A DNA stretch of 64,000 nt from Maratus speciosus. Its lineage: Eukaryota > Arthropoda > Arachnida > Araneae > Salticidae. A program made the translations under genes and the position numbers. The notes under the pieces are model-generated. The model ran no database searches and was not told the DNA's origin. It saw only the letters and a program-made list of their open reading frames with translations. The stretch covers positions 669,560,484 through 669,624,483 of the forward strand of contig OZ010788.1 in assembly GCA_963932465.1 (NCBI GenBank). The letters are read 5' to 3'. This document shows, piece by piece, positions 12,698 to 23,202 of the stretch (its first letter is position 1; each line of letters begins with the position of its first letter).

Positions 12698-12843
12698 AAA
12701 AATATTATTTTCCCTGTTTGCTTTTTTTTTTATATTACAACAATTTTAGTTAGTTTCTCATTAACATGCTGTAGAACATAAATATTTCATTACATTTATT
12801 TTTTATTTTGCTGAAATATCTAAAATATTATTTTCCTTGTTTG

Positions 12844-12885
<42 letters not shown>

Positions 12886-12970
12886 ACAATGATTTCAGTT
12901 ATCTTCTAATAAACATGTTATAGAACACAAATATTTCATTACATTTATTTTTTATTTTGTTAAAATATCT
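12698..12970. repeat. Tandem duplication, about 124-bp unit
   Basis: Two copies, 12698-12821 and 12822-12970, share aaaatattattttcc.tgtttgc, a T-run and a block containing aatatttcattacatttatt. The second has a 42-nt T tract. If the exon at 12604 is real, this duplication lies in its first intron. Confidence 0.75.
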
Positions 12971-13189
12971 AACTTCCTTTTCAACAGCTTTGATCAGATT
13001 ATTAAAATTAGTGATTTAAATTGCATTTTAATCTGGTTTATTTTCTTATTTAAATATTGGGTTAAAACCACATGGTGGCATAAATATAAAAGTATATGGA
13101 CAAGTATCATCATCAATCATTAACATAATTAATAGACATTTAAAGATAATTAAATTATTTAAAATTTTTGGATGTTATTAACGTTTACC

Positions 13190-14210
13190 ATAGCAAGACC
13201 CCTATTTGTAATGAAGTTTGTAGCATGTTATTTCATTTACAGGGACAGTCAATTGTATTCCATTACATTACGGCTTGTGGGAAAAAAATCGTTTCAAATG
13301 ATTTTTAATGATTTTACACGCTTTCAAACAGAATAAAATTGATATGCATTTATGAAGCGCACTAAAATGTGCATTCCATAGAATATGCGATGCAAAGAAT
13401 AGTTATTGTTCATTTACAGGGCTAAAAAAGGAATTCCAATACATAATGATATAGGGGTGGAGGGAATTGTTTGCGGCGTACTTTATTTATGTTAATCTAT
13501 TTGATATGTAATGAAATTGATATACGTCGTTGAGGTTTACATACTATGAATTATTTCATGTATAATACGAAGTGTATATAGCATTTACAGGGACACACAA
13601 AATATTTCAGATACTATATTGTATCCGAAGTACTGTTCATTAGCGATGATTGCTGGAAATACATTTTTAATTATGATATACACTTTTATGTTTCACTACA
13701 TTTATGCATAGTATATGGTGTATATATATATGCTATAATTCATATACAGGAATATACAAAAGTATTCGAAAGGGTTACTGGGTATTGCTTAAAGGAGGTT
13801 TTTAAATAAGTTATGCAATTTAACGCTGCACTGTATTTAATTTACTAAGAAATGTTTGTAGTATATAGATAAAATGATATACAGGGTCACGCAAAGAATT
13901 GGATACGTTGCCATCTATGAATTATAATTTCTGGAAATGTAATTTCAGCAGTTTTAAGAGTGTTTTAGCTTGAATAAAATTTTAACTAAATAGTGGCGTG
14001 TAATAAAGGTTCTAGGTAAACTACAGTGTTGTACAAAATTATTTAAGTATGTTTCCATATATTAGTATAAATTGCTGAAAGAGAATTTCAACCTGTTATG
14101 CGTTTCCTTGATAAACTAAATTTTTCCATTATATAGTATATATATATCAATCTACAGATCAAATACAGGACTGTTTAAAAGAATTAGAAAACATATTTGG
14201 CTGTGGATGG
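13190..14210 (+). repeat. Old tandem array related to the 173-bp repeat
   Basis: A segment of the form tacaggg.ca...caaaa.tatt recurs near 13240, 13417, 13588, 13745, 13880, 14025 and 14165, a spacing of about 135-180 bp. The first unit (acagggacagtcaattgt, then cattacattacggc) matches the 173-bp unit at 46.34 kb. Units are strongly diverged from one another, so this array is much older. The last unit is broken by the hAT element at 14211 and resumes at 16097. Confidence 0.65.
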
Positions 14211-14813
14211 TAGGGTGTCAACGATTTTAATCGGTTGATTTAAATCAGCGATTAAATCATGATTTTAATCAACCGATTTTTTTAAAAAAATCATTGATTA
14301 AAATCAAAAATTTTCTAAATGTTTAAAATGTCAAAAAAAAAAAAGTATTAAAATCTAACATGAACATAATTTGAAAGTTTCTACAGGTATTTTGACTTAT
14401 TAATAAACAAAAAAAGAGCTTTAAATAATTGTTTCTAAGCTTAATTCATTAGTATTGTAAAAAAATTAAAAACAGTTGAGTTTGTAAAAAGCATTGTTTT
14501 TAAGTTTTTATCCAAATTAAAACAGTTTCATTTAAAAATGATATTTAAATCTAACATAATTTGCAATGTCATAATTTCCTTTAAGTAATCAATTTATGCA
14601 TTATGTTATATAAAATACACATAGCAAGTATAATTACATTTCTACAAGTAAAAGAATAAATAGTAATTAATAGCAATCTCAAGTTAAAGAAGAATGAAAG
14701 AATGACATCTGCTCAGCAGCAAAATTGTAAATGAATGCATAAGAGAAAAAGAAATAATTGGTATAAAAATGCTAAGCACAGCAAGAGCTTCTTTGGCATA
14801 GGTTGAATAAATG

Positions 14814-14846
<33 letters not shown>

Positions 14847-16096
14847 TTTTTTTATTTTTTTTTTAACTCATATATATTAAAAAATTGAACCATTGAAAGC
14901 TAATAGAGGTAATAATGCTGTTACTTAAATATTTTGAGATTTCAGATATTAGTGGCTAACTTATATTTATTCTATATGAATGGGTTTAACTCATTTTCAT
15001 TTTTTTCTTTTTTTTTTTTTTTGGTTAGCATACACGTACATGTGTGTAAGTATAGATTTTGGTGGTTTACAGAAATTTTCCTAAATACAAATGCAAAATG
15101 AACTGCAAATAATATTTGTTAGTTTTGTTATTTGTGCTACTAACTAATGAATTTTACTTATTTGCAGTTTTTATTAATTCTGTAATTACTTATACTGCTT
15201 CTTCTAGGCCATTTTGTTTAATGGTGCCACACCATGCCCCTTTTGAAATTGGCAAAATGCACCCTGTCTTAAAAAAAGAAAAAAAAAGTTGAAATTTACC
15301 TGTAGTTGTAGCCAGAGATTTCTTGTAAAACCCATTCAGCAGTATTCTAAATACATGTGGAAAAAATCTTGCAAAAATATAGAACTTTATTTCTTTAGAA
15401 AAAACAGGATATTATTAAAATATGTTGTTTAATTGTATTTTTCAATTTGTTATTCATAAAATTATTAAAAATTAAGGACACTTTACTTATAATGCTAAAA
15501 AATATCCTTTTTTTTTTCTTATATCATTACTAAACACATTACTAATATATTTCCTCATGAAATAGTGCCCGTTTTTTGAACTAGCATCCTGTCCCTTTTT
15601 CTTTCTAAAATGAATTATTATCATTTTAATAATTAAGGCTTAAAAATGTATAATATGTTCCTAATTAGAGAGTTGATTGTTTAATAATTAATTTGAAGTA
15701 ATGTTAGCTATTTAGTATAAAATGCAGTTAATAATTTTCATAAATGTTAAGTATCTCTAGTATTTATAAAGTTTTACATAATTATTACAATATTAATGGA
15801 TATAACATTATTGTATAATACTACCTAATGAAACTACTAATTTGCAGTTTTTATTTCTGTAATTACAAACTAACAATTATAATTTTATTAATTAAAGTGT
15901 AAAAACATAGATTATGTTAGCAATTAGTGGTGTAATTGTTTTGGAAACCTAAAACTCATGATAGCTATTCAGTATTTGAACGCTGGGAAAAAAATCATAC
16001 AAATCTGATTTAAATTAAAAAAATCTGATTTAAATAAAAAAAACCGATTTTATTTATTTATTTATTTTTTTTAATTATGATTTTTTTTACACCTTA
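14211..16096. mobile_element. Non-autonomous hAT-like element, 1886 bp
   Basis: It is flanked by an exact 8-bp duplication, gtggatgg (14203-14210 and 16097-16104). The ends read tagggtgtca and, reversed, taaggtgtaa. Subterminal tracts of gatttaaatc-type repeats occur at both ends. An 8-bp TSD with TAGGGTG-type ends is characteristic of hAT. No transposase frame is present; a (TTA)n run lies at 14815-14848. Confidence 0.85.
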
Positions 16097-16104
16097 GTGG
16101 ATGG

Positions 16105-16700
16105 TAACTGCGTAAATCAGTTTTTAAATGTTTTACGCGTTTTCATGTTTACTTAGTTATCTTATTTACGTTATTTCCCCCGATGTCTTGATAAAACATT
16201 TAAGAAGAGTTGGAAAGTGTTTTATAATCTATGCCTAACGCATGATATATCTTACTTGTTGTTTCTATTTCCCAGATCAGTCTTTTCATATAAAACATAC
16301 CAAATCTAATTAGCTCATATTCACAAAATACAATATATACGGGAATAAAAAATTTAAATAAATAGGGCTTATCATGTAGTTCTATAAGTAACAGTTGTAT
16401 TAATGTCCGTTAGACTCCATGTTCGTATTTAAAAAAGCAATGACAAATCATAACACATTAAAAAGCTTACACATTCTTAATATTAAGCTTGAATTCAAGA
16501 TCAAGCTAACTTAATAAAAAAAGATGTCAGTTAATAAGCATTGTTTTTTAAATGGAAAATTAAAAATATTTTAGAAGAATAGGACTCCAAAATAGCGATA
16601 TCTTTCTAAAAAGTACGGTAAAAAGATAAAATTTTATATTTCAAACAAAACTTTACTTTAAAATTATCGTAGTTTTTATGACAAGAATCATCACAGTATT
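16105..16700. other. AT-rich remainder inside the 6.67-kb element
   Basis: The first about 100 bp finish the tandem-array unit interrupted by the hAT element. The rest shows no gene or recognisable repeat. Confidence 0.45.
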
Positions 16701-16796
16701 AATACTTGGACATTTTTCCAGAGAGAAACATTCGCCTTGCATACAATATTTCAAATGAAAATCAAATTTCAAATAAATTGCTTAAAAGGCGCAAAG

Positions 16797-16886
16797 GCCA
16801 ACATAGTGAAAAATATCCACGCCGGGTCTCGATCCCGGGTCATCAGTATAGCGCACTGACATTCTACCGACTAAACCACATGGAAC
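16797..16886 (-). repeat. tRNA-like core of a SINE (minus copy)
   Basis: Reverse complement of the same tRNA-like core, with A box tggtttagtcggtagaatg and B box gggatcgagaccc. It has diverged slightly from the plus copy, so the palindrome is not recent. Confidence 0.6.
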
Positions 16887-17327
16887 GATACCCAGCCTGG
16901 AAATTTTCTCCTTATTACATGTTGGCAAGGCTACAAACGCCGCACAAGATGGAATATTTATAGTGAGCCACCGTCATGGGGCAAACACGAAACTTAATTA
17001 AACCAGCATCGATTAAATCTATATTAATACTTGGAAATTTTTCCAGAGAGAAACATTCGCCTTGCATACAGTATTTCAAATGAAAATCAAATTTCAAATT
17101 AAAATTGCCTTTTAAGCTATTAATTTGAAATTTGATTTTCATTTGAAATATTGTATGCAAGGCGAATGGTTCTCTCTGAAAAAATTTCCAAGTATTAATA
17201 TAGTTTCAATCGATGCTGGATTTAATTAAGTTTCGTGCTTGCGCCATGTCGGTGGCTGACGATAAATATTGCATCTTGTGCTGCGTTTGTAGCCTTGCCA
17301 ACATGTAATAGTGAGAAATTTTCCAGG

Positions 17328-17412
17328 CTGGGTATCGTTCCATGTGGTTTAGTCGGTAGAACGTAAGTGCGCTATACTGATGGCCCGGGTTCGAGTTCCA
17401 GCATGGAATCTT
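17328..17412 (+). repeat. tRNA-like core of a SINE (plus copy)
   Basis: The sequence between gttccatg and catggaatc folds as a tRNA-like cloverleaf with both RNA polymerase III boxes. It is called SINE-derived rather than a functional tRNA because it sits inside a repeated unit, the T stem has mismatches, and position 33 of the proposed anticodon loop is not T. Confidence 0.6.
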
Positions 17413-17479
17413 TTTCACTAGTTCGCCTTTGCGCCTTTTAAGCAATTAATTTGAAATTTGATTTTCATTTGAAATCATC

Positions 17480-17803
17480 ACAGAGTTTATGACAAGTTCG
17501 TCACAAATGACACATATTTCACAAATTGGTCACAGTGTGACTTCAAAACATTGTCACTTTCGTCACAGGTTCGTCACAAAGTTAATGCCAAAATAGTCAC
17601 AAATGACACACTTTTCACAAATTAGTCACACCGTGACTTCACAGAGTGGTCACAATGTGACGTCACAAACGACCTCTAAAACGGCCATAACGACCTCACA
17701 TTCTAGTCACTGTGACGTCACATCCACGTCACGTGACGTCACATCGACGGTCACAAAATCACAGTGTGACTTCACAACGACGTCGCCGTGACGTCACCAT
17801 GCC
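17480..17803. repeat. TGTGAC/GTCACA tract, right terminus of the 6.67-kb element
   Basis: Dense overlapping gtcaca, tgtgac and tgacgtca units, including cacgtcacgtgacgtcaca, fill more than 300 bp up to the element's end. ORFs here are translations of the repeat. The tract is richer in G+C than its surroundings. Confidence 0.75.
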
Positions 17804-17808
17804 TTACG

Positions 17809-18062
17809 GGGCATTATTTAGCTCAAATACATACTTTGGAAGAGCTAAATGCTCACCAAATGGCTGTAAATTGTTTTCCAATGTATGTATGTAGTCTTAC
17901 GCTGCTTGGCGACCATTGAGAAACTCCAGAGATACTTGAGAATTAAAACAAAGTGAGGCCCAAATCATTAACCCTTTCGAGGGCAAAGGACACCTAATTT
18001 TGATTCCAAAATTAACAATAGGCACCAACAATATTTAATTAAAATTTTTCTTTTATAATATA
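17809..18062 (-). pseudogene. Tc1-like transposase, middle piece
   Basis: Read on the minus strand it contains CPLPSKGLMIWAS and then YIHTLENNLQPFGEH...KYVFELNNAP. These match the family blocks around 'MVWG', 'YIEILENNLLPF' and 'QQDNAP'. The second catalytic aspartate is replaced by asparagine (NNAP), and stops and frameshifts are present. The piece is bounded on one side by the 6.67-kb element, inserted right after the NNAP codons, and on the other by the 1.42-kb foldback. Confidence 0.75.
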
Positions 18063-19482
18063 CGTGACCGTGCAGGAGGTCTACCTAGAAAAATTCATGA
18101 TAGTTCTTGGTAAAGGGCTTTCTATGTGTTTTTTGAGTCGCTGAATCCGAATTTTTAACTTCCCACCAAATTTTCCCCGGCACCCCCCCCCCCCCCTCAA
18201 ATTTTGGTAAAATGCCCCCCAAAAAAGATTTTTATTTAAAAAATCAATTTTTTTATTGTTTTAGGGGAAAAGTATCTAGAAATTCAGAAAGTAGACAAAA
18301 TTTGCAACAAATTAGGTATATGACATTATGACTTAGGATGAAGGGGGATCTGCCCCGGAACATGCGCGCGGTGCTGCGTCAACTAAGTTGCGGAATTCCA
18401 CTTAACCACTCACACGTTTACATTCGCCGTCCCATCTCCCCTCCGAACTTTCTCTATAAGGTTTACTTTAAGTTTTTCGGGTCGCTGAATCCGAATTTTT
18501 AACTTCCCACCAAAACCCCCCAAATAGTTGTTTTTAACTTAAATTTCTTATTGTTTTAGGGGAAAAGCATTACGAAATTCAGAAACTAGACAAAATTTGC
18601 AACAAATAGGATATATGACATTATGAATTAGGATGAACGGGGAGGGTGAGGGCTGCCTCGGAACATGCACTGCGGCGCTACGTGCACTAAATGATGAAGT
18701 CCAGGCAATAGGGGATTTTACCTGGCAAAATTAATAGTAGTTCTGGATTTCGACTCACTTTATGTTTTTTGGGTCGCTGAAACCGACTTTGTAACTTCCA
18801 ACCAAAATTTCACCCGGCAACCCCCCAAAAAATTGATTTTTTGAAAAAATTTGGTTTTTGAGAAAAGCGCGCGGGGAATGTTCCGAGGCAGTCCTCCCTC
18901 TCCCCGTTTATCCTACGTCATAATGTCACATATCCTATTTGTTGCAAATTTTGTCTAGTTTCTGAATTTCGTAATGCTTTCCCCCTAAAACAATAAGAAA
19001 TTTAAGTTAATGACAATTATTTTGGGAGGGGGTTTCGGGGGGGGGGGAATTTTGGGGATAAGTGAAAAATTCAGATTCAGCGACCCACAAAACTTAAAGT
19101 AAACCTTATAAGGAAAGTTCGTAGGGGAGTTGGGAGGCCGAATGTAAACGTGTGAGTGTTTAAGTGGAATTGCGCAACTTAGTCCACGCAGCACCGCGCG
19201 CATGTTCCGAGACAGATCCCCCTTCCCCTTCTAATTTGTTGCAAATTTTGTCTACTTTCTGAATTTCTAGATATTTTTCCTCTAAAACGATTTTAAAAAA
19301 ATGATTTTTTTTAATAAAAACCTCCTTTGGGGGGCTTTTTACCAAAATTTGGGTGGGGGGGTTGCCGGGGGAAATTTTGGTGGGAAGTTACAAATTCGGA
19401 TTCAGCGACCCAAAGAACATAAAGTAGGCCGATTTCCAGAACTACCATTAATTTTGCTAGGTAAAATTCCTATTGCCTGGAC
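18063..19482. mobile_element. Complex foldback element, copy 1
   Basis: It is inserted in the Tc1 copy with TATA on both sides (18059-18062 and 19483-19486; the true TSD may be TA). The ends carry tctacctagaaaaattcatg and, reversed, tttacctagcaaaattaatg. Blocks such as gctgaatccgaatttttaac, aacttcccaccaaaat and agacaaaatttgcaacaaat recur both directly and inverted, with G- or C-runs between. A second copy lies at 52064-53172. There is no credible coding frame. Confidence 0.75.
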
Positions 19483-19486
19483 TATA

Positions 19487-19963
19487 AGCAATTTCGTATT
19501 TTCTAATAACTTCGATTTTAAATTCTGGTGTCAGACTATTATTTCATTTCATCAGTTTATAAACAGAATTACTCCGCGACAAGAAAGGAGTCAATTTGTT
19601 CTGAGATTTAAAAGCTGGTTGTTTTATGATTTTCATGTAAACTAATTACATCTTTCTTTAATTCATCTACGAAAGTATCCATTGACACAGAAAGCTCTGA
19701 CTCACTTTTAATGCGATTAGCAATCATCATTTGTCTAGATGCCATTTATGGATCCTTCTATAATCTCGTTTTCTGGCCACACGATGCCTTCCAGATCTAT
19801 GTTTTGCTTTGAAAGAGTCACTCTTAGACAGTACTTGATAGACAGACTTCTTTGGACGGTTCAAAGTAGTTGAAATTTCTGGAATAGTCTTCACTTTCGA
19901 TTTCAGCTTCCATGCGTTAATTACTTCATCTGACTGAAAATTTCTAGCTCCCGGTATCTTCAC
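19487..19963 (-). pseudogene. Tc1-like transposase, N-terminal piece
   Basis: The frame starts at 19963 with MKIPGARNFQSDEVINAWKL and carries the paired helix-turn-helix region (PKKSVYQVLSKSD, then KHRSGRHRVARKRDYRRIHK). It shifts frame near 19730 to continue MMIANRIKSESELSVSMDTF. Further on, with stops, LTPEFKIEVIRKYEIAY matches the stretch leading to the first catalytic aspartate of Tc1 enzymes, which is not preserved here. The piece ends where the 1.42-kb foldback was inserted. Non-functional. Confidence 0.75.
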
Positions 19964-20264
19964 TAACCGATACTATCGCGAGGTGCACTTTAATACTTCA
20001 TGCATGTGACGTCATAAGTTTGACATTTGCGTTTTTCCGTGAACAGTTGCCAAAAATCACAAAAGTGTCTAAACTTTTGCAATATGCAAATTTCACTTTT
20101 TTCAGTTAAATTAAATAATATCCTACATTAAAACTGTTATTTCTGTCCTAAAACGTTAAAAATATATTTAAAAATAAGTACGGCCATTTGTATAACCCAA
20201 GTGTTCGTATTTTTTATTTAAAGGTTAAATATCACCAGTGTCTAAACTTTTGCTGAGCACTGTA

Positions 20265-20953
20265 GCAGCTAACCTTTTCATATTTTTTCAAGTCAAATAA
20301 TTTAATTTTAATTATAACTCATAAAAGAAATTGGACTTTAGCAAATATTTTTTCTGGTTTGAAATTTATTTATGTGACCTAAAAAAAATCCGAAGATTAG
20401 CAGCTGTGCATTACATTGAGAACTAAGGCTTAGTAACCAAATTAAATGAACTGTAATACATTCTATTATATTTTAAATTTGTTGCTCATAATATGATATT
20501 ACAATATCGCTAACTTAATTTGTTTTCTTTACTAATCCTTACTATTCCTTCACTAAAGTAACTAAATAAGATATTAAAATCAAGAACAAGCATTATTTTC
20601 ACGAAGTCTTAAATGAATTATAAAGAGAGGTATTATCTTGTTTAAAATATTCAAAATATTAATTTAAAAATAATCCTCGCATTGCTTTTTGTAGAAGCGG
20701 GTTGTTTATGGCATACAGGAAATTACTTATTAAGCTTTTATGGAATGAAATATGCGTTGATATAAATTGTATAGATGCATGTGATTTAATTTTCAATTAC
20801 GCTTTTCAGTTTTCTGCGATTTTATTAAGTTACAGGATGAAAGATGATTTAGTTTTAAAATTTCAAATGGTAACGATTACAGTTTTTAACAAGCGGAAAA
20901 TATGTTGAATATATATATGGCGGGCAATTAAGTTTTAAGCGCAATAAAAGATA
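20265..20953. repeat. AT-rich stretch with old dispersed repeats
   Basis: The 3' part (about 20890-20955) is duplicated at 22675-22720. The segment near 20665 contains aaaaataatcctcgca, as at 3610. No gene is recognised. Confidence 0.4.
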
Positions 20954-20955
20954 TA

Positions 20956-21821
20956 CCGTAAATTTCAGTGTATAAGCCGATACTTTTTGAGCCTTTTTTT
21001 GGCTCCAAAGTGGGGGATTGGCTTATATACGAGTCTAAGAAAATTTCCACAATTGATATTATAAAATAAAAAATATGGTAAATATAAAAAACATACAAAT
21101 TTCTAAAAATACTTAAATGCTCCACGCTTTTACAATGCAAAAGTCACCAATTATCATTCACTATCGAAGTTATTATCACAATTCTCATGTAAATCGTTAA
21201 AATCGCTTTCTTTCATTGGTACACCAGGATTAATATCGTTAGTTAGTCATCACCATCAACGCTGTCTTCTACAAAAGACGATATCTTTTCGCATTTGTGC
21301 AGCTTTCATTACTTTTTTGGAATAGTTGAAATTTCGTCTTTTTTCATTCCCCATTGCAGCAGTTGTTTTCCACTGAGTGTGAAATGACGAACCACTGAGT
21401 TGTTCAACTTCTCACCAAAATTAATGACTTTTAATTTAAAATCCGCATTACAAGCCACGCTCTTTTGTCCTTCCAACATTACTTAAACAAAAGTAACATT
21501 AGCAGTCACGTGAAGTACAGAAAGTTTTTCCAATTTAGAAAAATAAGAAGTTTGTTTTTTATTGACGACCAAGTCATAACAGGATGAACGGAAACCGATT
21601 AAACAGATTTGGCAGCGGATCAAGACGGAATAGAAGAGATCAATAATTTGAGCGAGCGCATTTTTTCTATTAGCTATGCACAAAAAGGTTTTGTCCGGTG
21701 AATTTTTTATCACCTTTTCTAACATCGGCTTACATACAAGTTTCCGATTTGGGAAGATTTTTCACTGAAAAGTCGTATACTCGGCTTATCTACGGATCGG
21801 TTTATACACGGAAATATCCGG
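20956..21821 (-). mobile_element. pogo/Tigger-like element, internally deleted, 866 bp
   Basis: The ends are ccgtaaatttcagtgtataa and, reversed, ccggatatttccgtgtataa, with TA on both sides (20954-20955 and 21822-21823). A paralogous empty site at 22675-22760 (caataaaagatgtatttttattactaaatcg) confirms the insertion. Inside is an N-terminal transposase fragment on the minus strand; the catalytic domain is absent. Confidence 0.85.
21154..21479 (-). pseudogene. pogo/Tigger-like transposase fragment
   Basis: The frame from 21479 starts MLEGQKSVACNADFKLKVIN and continues with VVRHFTLSGKQLLQWGMKKD, resembling the DNA-binding helix-turn-helix of pogo/CENP-B/Brinker-type proteins (pattern 'F.LKVI.FAEE.....AAR.F.VS.K.VR.W'). 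A stop follows IPKK. After a frameshift, VMKAAQMRKD and then an acidic tail ending NNFDSE are readable. The central DDE domain is missing, so this is a deletion derivative. Confidence 0.65.
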
Positions 21822-22240
21822 TATTTTAATGCCTAAATCGTGAATAATGATAAAAATATAACCCTTTCTGCGTATTTATATACAACAGCATTCGGAATAC
21901 AATAAAAAAAATTTTATAGGATCAAATATGCTCAAAAATATGTCTTAGATAAATCTTAACTACCCATTTTTATTTTCGTCTCTTCGCTCAGCTATTTCAA
22001 TTTTCAGCATTATTATTTAATCCCAAGAAAAGTTATTTCGGTTCTAAAATTTCAAATGGAAACAATTATGTAAACAGCATGAGGGAATTAAGACTGCAGA
22101 CTTGCGTGGTAATCTCATTTTGAAATAATTCAACACAATTTTATGTCTTTTAAAGTTTAAAAGTGATAGAAAATTACTTTAAAAATGTGTCATTAAATTA
22201 AATTTTCATCATAATAATAGAAATATCTTTAAAAAGTGAG

Positions 22241-22243
<3 letters not shown>

Positions 22244-22277
<34 letters not shown>
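22244..22277. repeat. Poly-A tract
   Basis: About 34 consecutive A. No retroposon body is recognised beside it. Confidence 0.9.
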
Positions 22278-22281
<4 letters not shown>

Positions 22282-22674
22282 CAGATAAAATTTATAATAC
22301 AAAACTACATTAAATGAATAATTTGAATAACAAAACTTTTATTCTATTTATTCCCTTATTCCAAAGATATCGTTTTATCGTCTGCTGCCATAGTAACATG
22401 ATAAATTAAATTTCATTTTTTAAAAAGCACAGTAGTAGAAAAATATTTTACTAAATCCAATAGTTATTTTTTATTTTGGTTTTAGAATTAAATTCATGAA
22501 CTCCCGTGCATAGAACGGGTTAAAGAGCTAGTATAAAATATAATATTAGAGTTACTTTAGTTTACTTAATTGAGCCATATTATAATGTAATAAATTAGAA
22601 TGAAACAATAACAAACAAAACAAAGTTTTTCGCGAAAGCAGTGCCAAACGCAACTCTTTTACAGTTTAATATTG

Positions 22675-22765
22675 CACAAAATATGTTCAATATATATAGC
22701 TGGCAATTAAGTTTTCAGCACAATAAAAGATGTATTTTTATTACTAAATCGTTACTTAGAAAAAG
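22675..22765 (+). repeat. Paralogous empty site of the pogo-like insertion
   Basis: The segment ggcaattaagttttcagcac, then caataaaagatgta and ttttattactaaatcg, matches the two flanks of the element at 20956-21821 joined without it. The duplication of this host sequence therefore predates or escaped the insertion. Confidence 0.7.
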
Positions 22766-23202
22766 AATGACTGAAAGAAGTTGTTAAAGAAACATCCTAC
22801 ATTGTTGTTAAGTAATTATAATTGATTAATTACAGAATTAAATATTACATTTTAAAACTAAATCATCTTTTGTCTTGAGACAATAAATAGTTTGAAAATT
22901 GAAATTTCTAAACGTAAAGTGAATCATATACTTCTAAAACCTTAACCCTTAAATGCATGATTTTTTATTTTGTTTCGAAAAAGTGACATATTATCTGAAA
23001 GGTTTATTACACAGGAAAAATAATGAAATAAAATCAGAGATTCATTTTTCATATAATACGTCAATCTTTTCTTCTGTTGCACATCTGCAATACAAGTAAA
23101 AACTATTGTCGTGTGGCTGTTTTACGCTAAAATATTGCAAATTAGTAAATATTTTAAGAAGTATGTCACCAAATACCTTATTTTATAAAGCTTAATCTTT
23201 AA

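Larger units (their letters stand above)
16702..17478. mobile_element. Palindromic pair of tRNA-derived SINE-like units
   Basis: Two copies of one about 390-bp sequence face each other around 17105. Both ends read aatacttgg.aatttttccag or the inverse, and both arms carry a tRNA-like core: 16795-16885 (minus) and 17328-17410 (plus). The core shows an A box (tggtttagtcggtagaa), a B box (gggttcgagttcc) and 7-nt ends able to pair (ttccatg with catggaa). A single relative lies at 49425-49735. The family looks SINE-derived with its own inverted ends. Confidence 0.7.
11139..17804. mobile_element. 6.67-kb element of unknown superfamily with TGTGAC-rich termini
   Basis: It interrupts the Tc1 transposase frame after the NNAP codons. 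The flanks share TACG (11135-11138 and 17805-17808), a possible 4-bp TSD. The ends are imperfect inverted repeats (agcatgcatggtcacagtga on the left; reversed right end aggcatggtgacgtcac), followed by dense TGTGAC/GTCACA tracts. Internally it holds a candidate signal-peptide exon, an intron-like duplication, an old tandem array, a hAT element and a palindromic SINE pair. No transposase is visible, so it is either non-autonomous or too decayed. I cannot assign a known superfamily. Confidence 0.6.
10616..20262 (-). mobile_element. Tc1-like transposon in three pieces, with two nested insertions
   Basis: The outer ends are tagtgcgcagcaaaagttta at 10616 and, reversed from 20262, cagtgctcagcaaaagttta, each next to TA (10614-10615 and 20263-20264). 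Inner copies of the same motif lie near 10800-10819 and 20065-20080, giving the paired inverted/direct-repeat arrangement known in some Tc1 families. Removing the insertions at 11139-17804 and 18063-19482 leaves about 1.55 kb, a normal Tc1 length. The transposase reads on the minus strand in collinear order across the three pieces: N-terminus, first catalytic region, second catalytic region, third. Stops and frameshifts make it inactive. Confidence 0.85.

Noticed and set aside
17328..17412. Functional tRNA gene
   Set aside because: The core is part of a repeated unit with two other diverged copies, has T-stem mismatches and no T at position 33 of the proposed anticodon loop.
17603..17791. Ser/Thr-rich ORF
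   Set aside because: It is a translation of the TGTGAC/GTCACA array.
17968..17990. ttaaccctttcgagggcaaagg as the end of a TTAA-type MITE
   Set aside because: The Tc1 transposase frame (PSKGLMIW) reads through it, and no matching opposite end was found.
19301..19645. 114-codon ORF
   Set aside because: It crosses the boundary between the 1.42-kb foldback and the Tc1 piece, which is coding on the other strand.
22919..22945. ttaacccttaaatgcatg as a piggyBac-type end
   Set aside because: No inverted partner within several kb.
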